From positions 1,054,001-1,118,000 of the forward strand of contig NZ_NFUU01000001.1 of assembly GCF_002127265.1 (NCBI RefSeq): a stretch of DNA of 64,000 bases, read 5' to 3'. The notes below the pieces were generated by a model, which did no database searches, was not told where the DNA came from, and saw nothing but the letters and a program-made list of their open reading frames with translations. Both the position numbers and the translations under genes were made by a program. The number at the start of each line of letters is the position of its first letter. The stretch's first letter is position 1. This DNA is from Hydrogenophaga sp. IBVHS1 (lineage in GTDB: Bacteria; Pseudomonadota; Gammaproteobacteria; Burkholderiales; Burkholderiaceae_C). Of this stretch, positions 9,629 through 18,141 are shown one piece after another.

Positions 9629-12600
9629 TCAGGTCCGCAGATCGAGCGTGCACGGAAACTCCCGGCTGCTGAACGCGGGCTCCACCACCATGCGCCCGGG
9701 CGTGTGGCCCATCTGGAAGAAGCGCGACAGCCGGCGGCTTTCGGCCTCGTAGGCGTTGATGGGGAAGGTGTCGTAGTTGCGACCGCCCGGGTGGGCCACG
9801 TGGTACTGGCACCCGCCCAGCGAGCGCTGCAGCCAGGTGTCGACGATGTCGAAGGTGAGTGGCGCGTGCGCCGGAATCGACGGGTGCAGTGCCGATGGCG
9901 GGCTCCAGGCCTTGTAGCGAACGCCGGCCACGTATTCAGACACGGTGCCGGTGCTCATCAGAGGCAGGGCGCGGCCGTTGCAGGTGATCACGTGGCGGCT
10001 TTCGTTGAGGCCCTTCACCAGCACCTCCACGCGCTCCAGCGACGAGTCCACATAACGCACCGTGCCGCCGGGCGCGCCTTCCTCGCCCATCACGTGCCAA
10101 GGCTCCAGCGCGCTGCGAATGGTGAGTTCGATGCCGCGCGCGGCCACCTCGCCCACCAGTGGGAAACGGAACTCGAAGTGCGGCTCGAACCAGGCCATGT
10201 CGAAGTCGTAGCCGATGCCGGCCATGTCGGCGAGCACGTCTTCAAAGTCCATGCGCACAAACGTGGGCAGCAGGTAGCGGTCGTGCAGCTCGGTGCCCCA
10301 TCGCGTCAGGCGGCCGTTCCACGGCTTGGCCCAGAAGCGCGCGATCATGGCGCGCAGCAACAGTTGCTGCGCGATGCTCATGCGCGCATGCGGCGGCATC
10401 TCGAAGGCGCGCAACTCCAGCAGGCCCAGGCGGCCCGTGGGGGAATCGGGCGAGTAGAGCTTGTCGATGCAGAACTCGCTGCGGTGCGTATTGCCAGTCA
10501 CGTCGATGAGCACGTTGCGCAGCGTGCGGTCCACCATCCACGGTGGCATGTCTTCCCCATGGGTCGCGCGGTTTTTCTCGATCTGCGCGAGCGCAATCTC
10601 GAGTTCGTACAGCTGGTCGTTGCGCGCCTCGTCCACACGCGGCGCCTGGCTGGTCGGGCCAATAAAGAGGCCGCTGAACAGGTACGACAGCGAAGGGTGG
10701 TTGTGCCAGTACGCCAGCAGACTGCCAAGCAACTCGGGCTTGCGCAGGAAAGGCGAATCCGCCGGCGTGGCGCCGCCCAGCACGAAGTGATTGCCACCAC
10801 CGGTGCCGGTGTGGCGCCCATCGGTCATGAACTTCTCGGCGCACAGGCGCGTCTGGTGCGCCGCCTCGTACAGAAACTCGGTGTGCTCCACCAGTTCGCC
10901 CCAGTTGTGCGCGGGGTGGATGTTGACCTCGATCACGCCCGGATCGGGTGTGACCTGCAGCATCTTCAGACGCGGGTCGCGCGGCGGCGGATAGCCCTCG
11001 AGCACGATGGTCATGCCCAGCTTCTCGGCGGTGGCTTCCACGGCAGCGAGCAGGTCGAGGTAGTCCTCGAGCTGCACCATGGGGGGCATGAACACGTAGA
11101 GATGGTGAATCTTGCCGCCGCCGGCTTTCTCGGCCTTGGGGCCATTGGAACGGTGCGGATCGCGCGCTTCCACACACAGGGCGGTGCGCGTGAGCCAGGC
11201 GGCCGATTCGCCGCGCTGCGGGAAGCGCGCAGACAGCGCCTGCGCCGGTGCCGAGCCAGGCCCCGGCTGGCCCGCGCGCAGGCCTTCCACGGTTTCGCCC
11301 TCGGTCTCGTAGTCCACGCTCTGCATGGAGACCGTGCCGCCCTCGGCAAAACCACCACCCACCTGGTGGGGCGATACCTGGTGCTTCACGGCCGCGCCGC
11401 GCGGCAGCGGGTCGCGCGCGGAGTGCGGGTCCTGCTCGATGTGGTACGGGTAGTCTCCTGCCGACACCCAGGGCAGCGAGTCCAGCGGCAAGCGGTAGCC
11501 CATGGGCGAGTCGCCCGGAATCAGGTACATGCGCTCGTCGCGCACGAACCACGGGCCGGTGGACCACACCGTGCCCGAAATGCGCGGGTAGCTGGCCTTG
11601 CCGTTGCTCGACAGCGCACCGCTCGGCCCCGAAGCCTGCAACGGCAGCACATAGCCCACCGTGGCATCGAGTCCCTGGGTGAACACGCGGCGCAGGCGCG
11701 CGCGTTCCAGCTCGTCGTCGAGCTTGCTGTCGAACGGGTCCACGTTCACAGGCAGGCGCCGCTCGCGCCACAGGTAGTACCAGGTGTCCTCGTAGCCCGG
11801 GGTGATGTATTGGGTGGACAACCCCAGCTTGCGCGCCAGCGCCTGCGTGAATCGACGTGCGTCGTCGGCGGTGTAGTGGGCTTCGTCGCGCTCGTCGGCC
11901 AGCAGCGCGGGGTTGTTCCAGATGGTGTCGCCATCGGCGCGCCAGAACATCGAAAGCGCCCAGCGCGGCAACTGCTCGCCCGGGTACCACTTGCCCTGGC
12001 CCATGTGAACGAAGCCGCCTGCGCCGTATTGCTCTCGCAGCCGGCCCAGCAGCTCGGTGGCGTAGCCGCGCTTGGTGGGGCCAAGGGCATCGGTGTTCCA
12101 CTCGGCGGCGTCGCGGTCGGCCGTGGCCACATAGGTGGGCTCGCCGCCCATGGTCAGCCGCACATCGCTTTTTTCCAGGTCGGCGTCCACCTTGTCGCCC
12201 AGGGCCAGCACGCTCGCCCACTGCTCGTCGGTGTAGGGGCTGGTCACGCGCGGGGATTCGTAGATGCGCGTCACACCCATGTGGTGGCTGAAGGTCACCT
12301 CGCACTTGTCCATGGCGCCTTCCACTGGCGCGGCACTCGAAGGCTGCGGCGTGCAGGCCAGCGGCACATGGCCTTCGCCGGCCAGCAGGCCCGAGGTCGG
12401 GTCCAGCCCGATCCAGCCTGCGCCTGGCAGGAACACCTCGCACCAGGCGTGCAGATCGGTGAAGTCTTTCTCCGGGCCGCTCGGGCCATCGACCGATTTC
12501 ACGTCGGGCTTCAGCTGGATCAGGTAGCCGGACACAAAGCGCGCCGCCAAGCCCATGTGGCGCAGGATCTGCACCAGCAGCCAGCCGCTGTCCCGGCAGG

Positions 12601-13135
12601 AACCGCTCTTGATCTTCAGCGTTTCCTCTGGCGCCTGCACGCCGGGCTCCATGCGGATGGTGTACGCAATGTCGCGCTGCAGCCGCTGGTTGATGTCAAC
12701 CAGAAAGTCGATCGTGCGGCGCTCGCTGCGGTCCACCTCGTCCACATAGGCCTGCAGCAGCGGCGTCATGGGTGTGGTGGCGAGGTAGGGCGCCAGCTCC
12801 TGGACCTGACCCGCGTCGTACTCGAACGGGTAGTTTTCCGCCGAAGGTTCCAGGAAAAAGTCGAACGGGTTGTACACCGCCATCTCCACCACGAGGTCGA
12901 TGGTGACCTTGAATTCGGTGGTGGGCTCGGGGAACACCAGGCGCGCCTGGTAGTTGGCAAAAGGGTCTTGTTGCCAGTTGATGAAGTGGTCGCCGGGCTC
13001 GATGCGCTGCGAATACGAGAGCACCTTGGTGCGGCTGTGCGGCGCGGGACGCAGACGAACCACCTGTGGCCCCAGTTTGACAAGACGGTCGTACCGATAA
13101 TGCGTGATGTGGCTCAGGGCAACGTGGATGGCCAT
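9629..13135 (-). CDS. Large transglutaminase with DUF2126 domain
   Basis: A 1168-residue protein. The N-terminal 300 residues are a transglutaminase module starting MAIHVALSHITHYRYDR, with Cys near residue 180 (GSCRDSGWLL), His near 229 (TDLHAWCEV) and Asp in GLDPTSGLLA. The remaining ~850 residues are the DUF2126 region (e.g. RLTMGGEPTYVA, VEVNIHPAHNWGELVEHT), distantly like a glutamine-synthetase/ATP-grasp catalytic domain. The start at 13135 follows a likely sigma-54 promoter with a leader of about 69 bases. First gene of a three-gene minus-strand operon. A very long antisense open frame covers the same DNA but is composition-driven. Confidence 0.92.
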   Translation of the reverse strand: MAIHVALSHITHYRYDRLVKLGPQVVRLRPAPHSRTKVLSYSQRIEPGDHFINWQQDPFANYQARLVFPEPTTEFKVTIDLVVEMAVYNPFDFFLEPSAENYPFEYDAGQVQELAPYLATTPMTPLLQAYVDEVDRSERRTIDFLVDINQRLQRDIAYTIRMEPGVQAPEETLKIKSGSCRDSGWLLVQILRHMGLAARFVSGYLIQLKPDVKSVDGPSGPEKDFTDLHAWCEVFLPGAGWIGLDPTSGLLAGEGHVPLACTPQPSSAAPVEGAMDKCEVTFSHHMGVTRIYESPRVTSPYTDEQWASVLALGDKVDADLEKSDVRLTMGGEPTYVATADRDAAEWNTDALGPTKRGYATELLGRLREQYGAGGFVHMGQGKWYPGEQLPRWALSMFWRADGDTIWNNPALLADERDEAHYTADDARRFTQALARKLGLSTQYITPGYEDTWYYLWRERRLPVNVDPFDSKLDDELERARLRRVFTQGLDATVGYVLPLQASGPSGALSSNGKASYPRISGTVWSTGPWFVRDERMYLIPGDSPMGYRLPLDSLPWVSAGDYPYHIEQDPHSARDPLPRGAAVKHQVSPHQVGGGFAEGGTVSMQSVDYETEGETVEGLRAGQPGPGSAPAQALSARFPQRGESAAWLTRTALCVEARDPHRSNGPKAEKAGGGKIHHLYVFMPPMVQLEDYLDLLAAVEATAEKLGMTIVLEGYPPPRDPRLKMLQVTPDPGVIEVNIHPAHNWGELVEHTEFLYEAAHQTRLCAEKFMTDGRHTGTGGGNHFVLGGATPADSPFLRKPELLGSLLAYWHNHPSLSYLFSGLFIGPTSQAPRVDEARNDQLYELEIALAQIEKNRATHGEDMPPWMVDRTLRNVLIDVTGNTHRSEFCIDKLYSPDSPTGRLGLLELRAFEMPPHARMSIAQQLLLRAMIARFWAKPWNGRLTRWGTELHDRYLLPTFVRMDFEDVLADMAGIGYDFDMAWFEPHFEFRFPLVGEVAARGIELTIRSALEPWHVMGEEGAPGGTVRYVDSSLERVEVLVKGLNESRHVITCNGRALPLMSTGTVSEYVAGVRYKAWSPPSALHPSIPAHAPLTFDIVDTWLQRSLGGCQYHVAHPGGRNYDTFPINAYEAESRRLSRFFQMGHTPGRMVVEPAFSSREFPCTLDLRT

Positions 13136-13167
13136 GCGAAGCTTTCGACAGGGAGAAACAAAAAACG

Positions 13168-15669
13168 ATGGGTCCGCAGGCAGGGGGAATCCTGGCGCGG
13201 CTTGCAGGCATCCTAGCAAGTCTCGCGCCAAAGAAGAATGACAAGGCCGATAACGGCCGACGCGGCGTGTGGCGCACGGGTACTTTGCTCGGTGGGGTGT
13301 TGGGGGTGGCGCTGCAGTTGCAGCAGGCCGAGCTTCAAGCGCTCGGTGTCTATCTGGCATTGCTCGGTCTAGCGCCGCTGCTGGTGGCAGCCTGGGCGTG
13401 GCGCCCCTCGTGGCGCGGGGGCGTGGTCGTTGGTGTGCTGGCTGGCGTTCTGGCTGGCTTTGGCCTCACCGGCGCGCGCGCCGCGCACTTTGCCGCCGGT
13501 GCGCTCGATCCAGCCCTGCAGGGCCAGGACATCGCCCTGACGGGCCGCATCGATTCGCTGCCGCAGCGCAGCGCACAAGGGGAGCGCTTCGAATTTCTGG
13601 TGGATTCAGCCCGGCTGGGCGGCGAGCCAGTGCAAGTGCCGGCCCGGCTGCAGCTGAGCTGGCATGGCGGCGTGGATGCGGGCGGCGAAGGGGGCTGGTC
13701 CATCGCGGCTGGCAGCCCGGGCTTGCGCGCTGGCGAAGGCTGGGGCTTCACCGTGCGCCTGCGCAGCCCCCATGGCAACGCCAACCCGCACGGCTTCGAC
13801 CGCGAACTCTGGCTTTGGGAGCGCGGTATTCAGGCCACCGGCTACGTGCGCAGCGGCCCGCGCGACCCCGCACCGCAACGGCTGAGCCGCAGCCCCTGGT
13901 ATTCACTCGATGCCGCACGGCAGGCCGTGAGCGAGCGCATTGACGCCCGCCTGCCCGACGACCCGCGCAGCGCCGGCGTGATCGCTGCTCTGGTGGTGGG
14001 CGAGCAATCGGCGATCGACCGGGCCGACTGGGACCTGTTCCGCACCACCGGTGTGGCGCACCTCATGTCGATTTCGGGCCTGCATGTGACCATGTTCGCC
14101 TGGCTCGCCACGGTGCTGGTGGCACTCGCCTGGCGGCGGCTGGCGCGGTGGTGGCCGCGGGCGCTTTTCGCTGTGCCCACGCCGTGGGCTGCCGGGGTGG
14201 GCGGCGTGGCTTTCGCGGCGGCCTACGCGCTGTTCTCGGGCTGGGGCGTGCCTTCGCAGCGCACCTTGATCATGCTGGCGGTGGTGGTGGCCTTGCGCTT
14301 GCAGGTGCGCCGCTGGCCCTGGCCGGTGGTGTGGCTGCTGGCCATGGTGGCCGTGCTGGCGCTGGACCCGTGGGCCCTGCTGCAGCCGGGCTTCTGGCTC
14401 AGCTTCGTGGCGGTGGGCATCTTGTTCGCCACCGACCCGGGTGGCCTTTGGCAAGATCGGGCTCCGCTGAGCGCGCTGCGCCGTGCGGTGCGGTCTGTCG
14501 CCTCGCTGGTGCGCGAGCAAGGCATTGTTACCGTGGCGCTCGCGCCTCTTACGCTGTTGCTGTTCGGCCAGTTTTCTCTGGTGGGCCTGCTGGCCAACCT
14601 GGTGGCTATTCCGCTGGTCACCTTGTGGATCACGCCACTGGCCATGCTGGGCGTTCTGCTGCCGCCCCTGTGGGACGCGGCGGCCTGGGCCGTGCAGGCC
14701 ATGGCGCTGGGGCTGGCCTGGCTGGCGCAGTGGCCATGGGCTGCCATTTTTCGACCCGTGGCGCCCTGGCCGTTCGCGGTGGCGGCCGTGGTGGGCGGCG
14801 TGCTGCTCGTGCTTCGGCTGCCGTGGACGCTGCGTCTTGCCGGGCTCATGTTTGTCTGGCCGGCCTTGCTCTACACCCCACCGCGCCCGGCACCAGGCGA
14901 ATTCGAGCTGCTGGCACTGGACGTGGGGCAGGGCGGCGCGGTGCTGCTGCGCACCGCCGGCCACAGCCTGCTCTACGACACCGGCCCGCGCTACGGCCCG
15001 CAACCCGACGCCGCCGACGCCGGCGACCGGGTGGTGCTGCCGCTGCTGCGCGCGCTGGGCGAGACGCTGGATGCCGTGGTGGTGAGCCACCGCGACAGCG
15101 ATCACTCAGGCGGTGCGGCCGCTGTGCGGGCAGCGCAGCCCGGCGCGCGCTGGCTTTCTTCGTTCGACGCCGATCCGTTTCGGCACTGCGTGGCCGGTCA
15201 GCGCTGGCACTGGGAGGGCGTGGACTTTGAAATGCTGCACCCGCAGCCCGCGCACTACGGGCCCGATGGCGCGCCGCGCCTGTCCAGCAACGCCATGTCG
15301 TGCGTGCTGCGCATCTCCAACGGCCGCCACAGCGCCTGGTTGGGTGGCGACATCGATGCTGCACAGGAAGTGCGCATGGCGCTTGCCCGCCCCGAGCTGC
15401 GCGCCACCGTCATGCTCGCGCCCCACCATGGCAGCCTCACGTCCAGCAGCCCCGTGCTGCTCAACACGCTCCTGCCGCGCTGGGTGATCGTGCAGTCAGG
15501 CTACCGCAACCGTTTTGGTCATCCGGCTCCGGCGGTGCTGGATCGATACCGCCAGCGTGGCATAGACTGGGTGAGTTCACCCGAGTGCGGTGCCGCCACC
15601 TGGCGCAGTGAGGAGCCGGGGGCAATGGCGTGTCAGCGGGAGGTGGCACGGCGCTACTGGAAAAAGTGA
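13168..15669 (+). CDS. comEC: DNA internalisation protein ComEC/Rec2
   Basis: An 833-residue inner-membrane protein of the ComEC/Rec2 family, the channel that carries single-stranded DNA into the cytoplasm during transformation. Hydrophobic spans near the N-terminus flank a DUF4131 region. The competence domain follows with VGEQSAI and MSISGLHVTMFAWL (about residues 295-310) and many spans. The C-terminal metallo-beta-lactamase domain has LALDVGQGGAVLLRTAGH and SHRDSDHSGG. The ATG at 13168 has a GGGAG at 13151; a GTG at 13267 in the same frame is an alternative. Only 32 bases separate it from the divergent DUF2126 gene. Confidence 0.93.
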   Translation: MGPQAGGILARLAGILASLAPKKNDKADNGRRGVWRTGTLLGGVLGVALQLQQAELQALGVYLALLGLAPLLVAAWAWRPSWRGGVVVGVLAGVLAGFGLTGARAAHFAAGALDPALQGQDIALTGRIDSLPQRSAQGERFEFLVDSARLGGEPVQVPARLQLSWHGGVDAGGEGGWSIAAGSPGLRAGEGWGFTVRLRSPHGNANPHGFDRELWLWERGIQATGYVRSGPRDPAPQRLSRSPWYSLDAARQAVSERIDARLPDDPRSAGVIAALVVGEQSAIDRADWDLFRTTGVAHLMSISGLHVTMFAWLATVLVALAWRRLARWWPRALFAVPTPWAAGVGGVAFAAAYALFSGWGVPSQRTLIMLAVVVALRLQVRRWPWPVVWLLAMVAVLALDPWALLQPGFWLSFVAVGILFATDPGGLWQDRAPLSALRRAVRSVASLVREQGIVTVALAPLTLLLFGQFSLVGLLANLVAIPLVTLWITPLAMLGVLLPPLWDAAAWAVQAMALGLAWLAQWPWAAIFRPVAPWPFAVAAVVGGVLLVLRLPWTLRLAGLMFVWPALLYTPPRPAPGEFELLALDVGQGGAVLLRTAGHSLLYDTGPRYGPQPDAADAGDRVVLPLLRALGETLDAVVVSHRDSDHSGGAAAVRAAQPGARWLSSFDADPFRHCVAGQRWHWEGVDFEMLHPQPAHYGPDGAPRLSSNAMSCVLRISNGRHSAWLGGDIDAAQEVRMALARPELRATVMLAPHHGSLTSSSPVLLNTLLPRWVIVQSGYRNRFGHPAPAVLDRYRQRGIDWVSSPECGAATWRSEEPGAMACQREVARRYWKK
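13215..13231 (-). promoter_or_regulatory. Sigma-54 (-24/-12) promoter for the DUF2126/ATP-grasp-alpha-E/transglutaminase operon
   Basis: On the minus strand the site reads TTGGCGCG-AGAC-TTGCT. This matches the sigma-54 consensus TGGCACG-N4-TTGCW at all but one position, with exact GG/GC spacing. The predicted start point, about 12 bases past the GC, is near 13204, leaving a 69-base leader before the ATG at 13135. The site lies inside the first codons of divergent comEC. A nearly identical element precedes the paralogous operon at 15683. No activator site was identified. Confidence 0.7.
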
Positions 15670-15682
15670 TTCGGGCTTACCC

Positions 15683-15699
15683 TTGGCCCGGTACTTGCT
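15683..15699 (+). promoter_or_regulatory. Sigma-54 (-24/-12) promoter for the ATP-grasp/alpha-E operon
   Basis: TTGGCCCG-GTAC-TTGCT lies just after the comEC stop and matches TGGCACG-N4-TTGCW with one mismatch and correct spacing. The predicted start point is near 15710, immediately before the AGGAG at 15711 that serves the ATG at 15725, so the leader would be only about 15 bases. It differs from the promoter of the paralogous operon (13215-13231) only in the spacer and one consensus base. Confidence 0.68.
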
Positions 15700-15724
15700 A
15701 TGCTCTGGTCAGGAGAAAAAGCCC

Positions 15725-17164
15725 ATGAGCAGACCTATGTTCGACGAAATGAATGCCTCGCCCAGCGAGGTCCGGGCCCACTATCAGAACTACGCGCGCT
15801 GGCTGGCCCAGCAGCCCGAAGATGTGATGGCTTCGCGGCGCGAGGAAGCGGAAATGATCTTCCGCCGGGTCGGCATCACCTTTGCGGTGTACGGCGCCAA
15901 GGACGAAGACGGCTCCGGCACCGAGCGCCTGATTCCCTTTGACCTGATTCCCCGCGTGATCCCCGCCAACGAATGGCACAGCATGGAAGAGGGCCTGGTG
16001 CAGCGCGTGACCGCGCTCAACCGCTTCATTCACGACGTCTATCACGACCAGGAAATCATCAAGGCCGGCCTCATCCCGGCCGAGCAGATTTTCAAGAACG
16101 CGCAGTTTCGCCCCGAGATGATGGGCGTGGATGTGCCGCACCAGATCTATTCGCACATTTCCGGCATCGACATCGTGCGGGCCCCCAACGCCAAGGGCGA
16201 AGGCGAGTACTACGTGCTCGAAGACAACCTGCGCGTGCCCAGCGGCGTGAGCTACATGCTTGAAGACCGCAAGATGATGATGCGGCTCTTCCCCGAACTC
16301 TTCGGCGAGAACCGGGTGGCCCCGGTGGCGCACTACCCCGACCTGTTGCTCGAAACCCTGCGCGCCGTGAGCCCGGCCACCACCGCCGAACCCACCGTGG
16401 TTGTGCTCACGCCCGGCATGTACAACAGCGCCTACTTCGAACACGCCTTTCTGGCCCAGCAGATGGGCATTGAACTGGTGGAAGGGCAAGACCTGTTCGT
16501 GAAGGACAACTTCGTCTACATGCGAACCACGCGCGGCCCCAAGCGGGTGGACGTGATTTACCGCCGGGTGGACGACGACTTCCTCGACCCATCGGTGTTC
16601 CGGCCCACCTCCACCCTGGGTTGCGAAGGCTTGCTCAGTGTGTACCGCAGCGGCAATGTGGCGATCTGCAACGCCGTGGGCACGGGAGTTGCCGACGACA
16701 AGTCGATCTACCCTTATGTGCCGAAAATGATCGAGTTTTACCTGGGCCAGAAACCCATTCTGAACAACGTGCCCACCTTCATGGGCCGCGACCCCGAAGA
16801 CCTCAAGTACATGCTCGCCAACCTGAAGGAGCTGGTGGTGAAGGAAGTGCATGGCGCGGGCGGCTACGGCATGCTCGTTGGGCCCGCGTCCACCAAGGCC
16901 GAGATCGAGGAGTTCCGCAAGGCGGTGGTGGCCAACCCCAGTGGCTACATTGCGCAGCCCACGCTGTCGCTTTCCACCTGCCCCACCTATGTGCAAAGTG
17001 GCGTGGCTCCTCGCCACATCGACCTGCGGCCCTTCGTGCTCTCGGGCAAGGAAGTGCAGATGGTGCCTGGTGGCCTCACGCGCGTGGCCCTCAAGGCCGG
17101 TTCACTGGTCGTCAACTCGTCACAGGGCGGTGGTACCAAGGACACTTGGGTCCTCGAGGATTGA
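15725..17164 (+). CDS. Circularly permuted type 2 ATP-grasp protein
   Basis: A 479-residue stand-alone circularly permuted ATP-grasp protein (DUF404/DUF407), length as usual for the family. Conserved stretches include GVDVPHQIYSHISGIDIVRA, TPGMYNSAYFEHAFLAQQMG and the metal/nucleotide region KEVHGAGGYGMLVGP. ATP-grasp chemistry activates a carboxylate for amide ligation; the acceptor is unknown. The start at 15725 follows AGGAG with 9-base spacing. The alpha-E gene begins 17 bases downstream. It is paralogous to the N-terminal half of the 6938-9601 fusion. Confidence 0.93.
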   Translation: MSRPMFDEMNASPSEVRAHYQNYARWLAQQPEDVMASRREEAEMIFRRVGITFAVYGAKDEDGSGTERLIPFDLIPRVIPANEWHSMEEGLVQRVTALNRFIHDVYHDQEIIKAGLIPAEQIFKNAQFRPEMMGVDVPHQIYSHISGIDIVRAPNAKGEGEYYVLEDNLRVPSGVSYMLEDRKMMMRLFPELFGENRVAPVAHYPDLLLETLRAVSPATTAEPTVVVLTPGMYNSAYFEHAFLAQQMGIELVEGQDLFVKDNFVYMRTTRGPKRVDVIYRRVDDDFLDPSVFRPTSTLGCEGLLSVYRSGNVAICNAVGTGVADDKSIYPYVPKMIEFYLGQKPILNNVPTFMGRDPEDLKYMLANLKELVVKEVHGAGGYGMLVGPASTKAEIEEFRKAVVANPSGYIAQPTLSLSTCPTYVQSGVAPRHIDLRPFVLSGKEVQMVPGGLTRVALKAGSLVVNSSQGGGTKDTWVLED

Positions 17165-17181
17165 ACAAGGGAGACAAAAAA

Positions 17182-18141
17182 ATGCTTTCGCGCACCGCCG
17201 ACCACCTTTTCTGGATGTCCCGCTACACCGAGCGGGCGGAGAACACCGCCCGCATGCTGGATGTGAACTACCAGACCTCGCTGCTGCCGCAGTCTGCCGC
17301 CGTGGCGCAAGTGGGCTGGGAAGGGCTGCTGGTCATCAGCGAACTCCTGCCCACCTACACCAAGAAATACGGCAAGGAAATCACGCCGCGCAATGTGCTC
17401 GACTTCATGGTGCGCGACGAGGCCAACCCGTCGAGCATTGCCGCCTGCCTGAAAGCCGCGCGTGAAAACGCACGCGCCGTGCGCGGCGCGCTCACCACCG
17501 AATTCTGGGAAACCCAGAACCAGACCTGGCTGGAACTCGGCCGCATGCTCAAAGCCAAGAATTTCGAGCGCGACCCTAGCGAATTCTTCGAGTGGGTCAA
17601 GTTCCGCTCGCACCTTTCACGCGGGGTGGCCATTGGCACCATGCTGCAGGACGAAGCTTTTCACTTCTACCGCATGGGCACCTTCCTGGAACGCGCCGAC
17701 AACACCGCGCGTCTGCTCGACGTGAAGTTCCACGCTGTTCACAGCGATTTCTTCGGCGCGGCGAGCGAGCTGGATCAGGAGTACGACTTCTACCACTGGA
17801 GTGCGATTCTGCGCAGCGTGAGCGGCTTCGAGGTTTACCGCAAGGTGTACCGGGACGTGATCACGCCCGAGCGCGTGGCCGAGCTGCTGATTCTTCGTGC
17901 CGACATGCCGCGCAGCCTGGCGGCCAGCCTGAACGAAGTGGTGAACAACCTTGCCGTGGTGTCCAACGAGCACAGCAGCGAAACGCTGCGCCGCGCCGGC
18001 AAGCTCAAGGCCGATCTGCAGTACGCCCGCATCGACGAGATTCTGTCCACCGGCCTGCATGCGTACCTTACGCAGTTTCTGGACCGCGTGAACGAACTCG
18101 GCGGCCGCATCAGCCAGGACTTTTTGGTTCCTTCACACTGA
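17182..18141 (+). CDS. Alpha-E domain-containing protein
   Basis: A 319-residue all-helical protein of the alpha-E (DUF403) family, beginning MLSRTADHLFWMSRYTERAE and containing the conserved SRGVAIGTM and FYRMGTFLERADNTARLLD segments. It is the obligate partner of circularly permuted ATP-grasp proteins. AGGGAG at 17168-17173 supports the ATG at 17182. In many relatives a transglutaminase and a proteasome-type (Anbu) protease follow in the same operon. Here a convergent LysR gene overlaps its last 32 bases instead. Confidence 0.92.
   Translation: MLSRTADHLFWMSRYTERAENTARMLDVNYQTSLLPQSAAVAQVGWEGLLVISELLPTYTKKYGKEITPRNVLDFMVRDEANPSSIAACLKAARENARAVRGALTTEFWETQNQTWLELGRMLKAKNFERDPSEFFEWVKFRSHLSRGVAIGTMLQDEAFHFYRMGTFLERADNTARLLDVKFHAVHSDFFGAASELDQEYDFYHWSAILRSVSGFEVYRKVYRDVITPERVAELLILRADMPRSLAASLNEVVNNLAVVSNEHSSETLRRAGKLKADLQYARIDEILSTGLHAYLTQFLDRVNELGGRISQDFLVPSH

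Noticed and set aside
9440..13216. Very long plus-strand open frame opposite the DUF2126 transglutaminase gene
   Set aside because: It is the high-GC antisense shadow of a gene with clear catalytic motifs; the translation is rich in His/Arg/Ala with no recognisable domain.
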